A stretch of 64,000 bases of DNA from Dermanyssus gallinae. Lineage: Eukaryota; Arthropoda; Arachnida; Mesostigmata; Dermanyssidae. Every line of letters begins with the position of its first letter. Positions within the stretch are counted from its first letter, which is position 1. The stretch covers positions 124,001 through 188,000 of the forward strand of contig QVRM01001118.1 in assembly GCA_003439945.1 (NCBI GenBank), written 5' to 3'. Shown one piece after another: positions 63,490-64,000 of this stretch. The notes beneath the pieces are model-generated. The model ran no database searches. It worked only from the letters and a program-made list of their open reading frames with translations, and was not told the origin of the DNA. Both the position numbers and the translations under genes were made by a program.

Positions 63490-64000
63490 TGTGATTTAAG
63501 AACATGTGCACAGCCCGCTTGGGGCATAACTCAAAGCATTAGGTCCAGGCTAGAGCCAGGGTACCTCTAATCGAGGCGGCATTCCCTCTTTGAACATCTA
63601 ATGACAAACGTTGCAGTAAGTATTCGCCCGCCCTCTTGTCTCCTGTAGCGAGTACCAATCTTTTTCCGACATCATTAAGCAGTTTCTTCGTGAGCAGCCC
63701 AGCCCCCCCCCCCAAGCTCTCAAACGCAAGGGGTGAGAACAAGTATGGGTAGGAGACGCCTGAATACTTTCTGCACTTGGCTGCTTCCGCAAGGGCTACC
63801 GTGTGTCCAGGGCGCGCCCGCACCGACCATTGAAGGGGCTAAAGAGTCGCATCCCACACCAGCATTTGGCCCTGCTCAAAGGGAGTCAGGGTCATGCCAT
63901 CAGGTCTCTTTCCATCGTCTCGAACTAAACCAGGGGGCTCCAAGATGCATGGGTACCCTGCCGATCGCAGCGCTCTGCTAAACGTTTCGTTCAAGGCTGA
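63490..64000 (-). pseudogene. R2-like LINE C-terminus, continues past the window end
   Basis: From 64000 the minus strand reads [33 protein letters not shown] and VWDATL with a stop, then a 94-codon frame with AAKCRKYSGVSYPYLFSPLA, GKRLVLATGDKRAGEYLLQ and RLSLDVQRGNAASIRGTL. Compared with the 1781-2740 frame, about 10 nt are lost right after WDAT between two GACT repeats, which creates the stop; a later indel restores the frame. The zinc finger and RT lie outside the window. Confidence 0.8.

Overview
This window is eukaryotic, AT-rich, repeat-dominated DNA. The repeat content suggests an arthropod and perhaps a chelicerate: an R1-clade LINE with an intact ORF2, older R1-type relics, restriction-like-endonuclease (R2-type) LINEs, CR1/jockey-type LINEs, mariner/Tc1 transposases, tRNA-derived SINEs, fold-back elements, and more than twenty (TA)n microsatellites. 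This is an inference from repeat families; no marker gene fixes the species. There are no operons, rRNA genes, CRISPR arrays or viral genomes.

Layout. 1-1133: a mariner transposase (-) with no stop over the visible 310 codons, cut by the window start and abutting a TA tract. 1690-3660 and 5090-5790: R2-like LINE copies. 5820-6869: a 1,050-bp fold-back element. 8155-8560: a Tc1/mariner relic. 8802-10228: a 5'-truncated R1 LINE carrying a 282-bp tandem duplication. 10.4-14.3 kb: RT relics. 14.44-16.36 kb: an R2-like copy split by a later insertion. 16.8-17.6 kb: a second fold-back. 19046-22743: a young R1-clade LINE with intact 1,066-aa ORF2, an ORF1 remnant, an A+(TA)n tail and a 15-bp target-site duplication. 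23.0-23.8 kb: transposase relic and SINE. 24-27.4 kb: little. 27.4-29.9 kb: three LINE fragments. 31.7-32.1 kb: a GC/CpG-rich promoter-like block. 34.5-39.5 kb: a pile-up of five LINE fragments in alternating orientation. 39.5-47 kb: mostly gene-free. 48.96-51.7 kb: a decayed LINE with ORF1, endonuclease and RT pieces. 58.8-61.1 kb: R1-like and Tc1 relics. 63.5-64.0 kb: an R2-like copy leaving the window.

Host coding signal is sparse. On the minus strand, three segments with splice-like borders (57998-58097, 57022-57047, 47497-47613) read as charged, coiled-coil-like peptide and may be exons of one long-intron gene. On the plus strand, two segments (62143-62248 and 62314-62453) join in phase across a 65-nt intron. 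They read as signal-peptide-like, acidic propeptide, and a short cysteine-bearing C-terminus, resembling a small secreted peptide precursor. Both models are sequence-only inferences.

The parts interact mainly as parasites. LINEs supply tails that end in A-run plus (TA)n, TA tracts border many elements, and elements nest in each other. I see no convincing new multi-gene system. The best leads are the secreted-peptide gene, the TA-tract/retroelement association, the two fold-backs that may share CAGGGT ends, and several precise hairpins.
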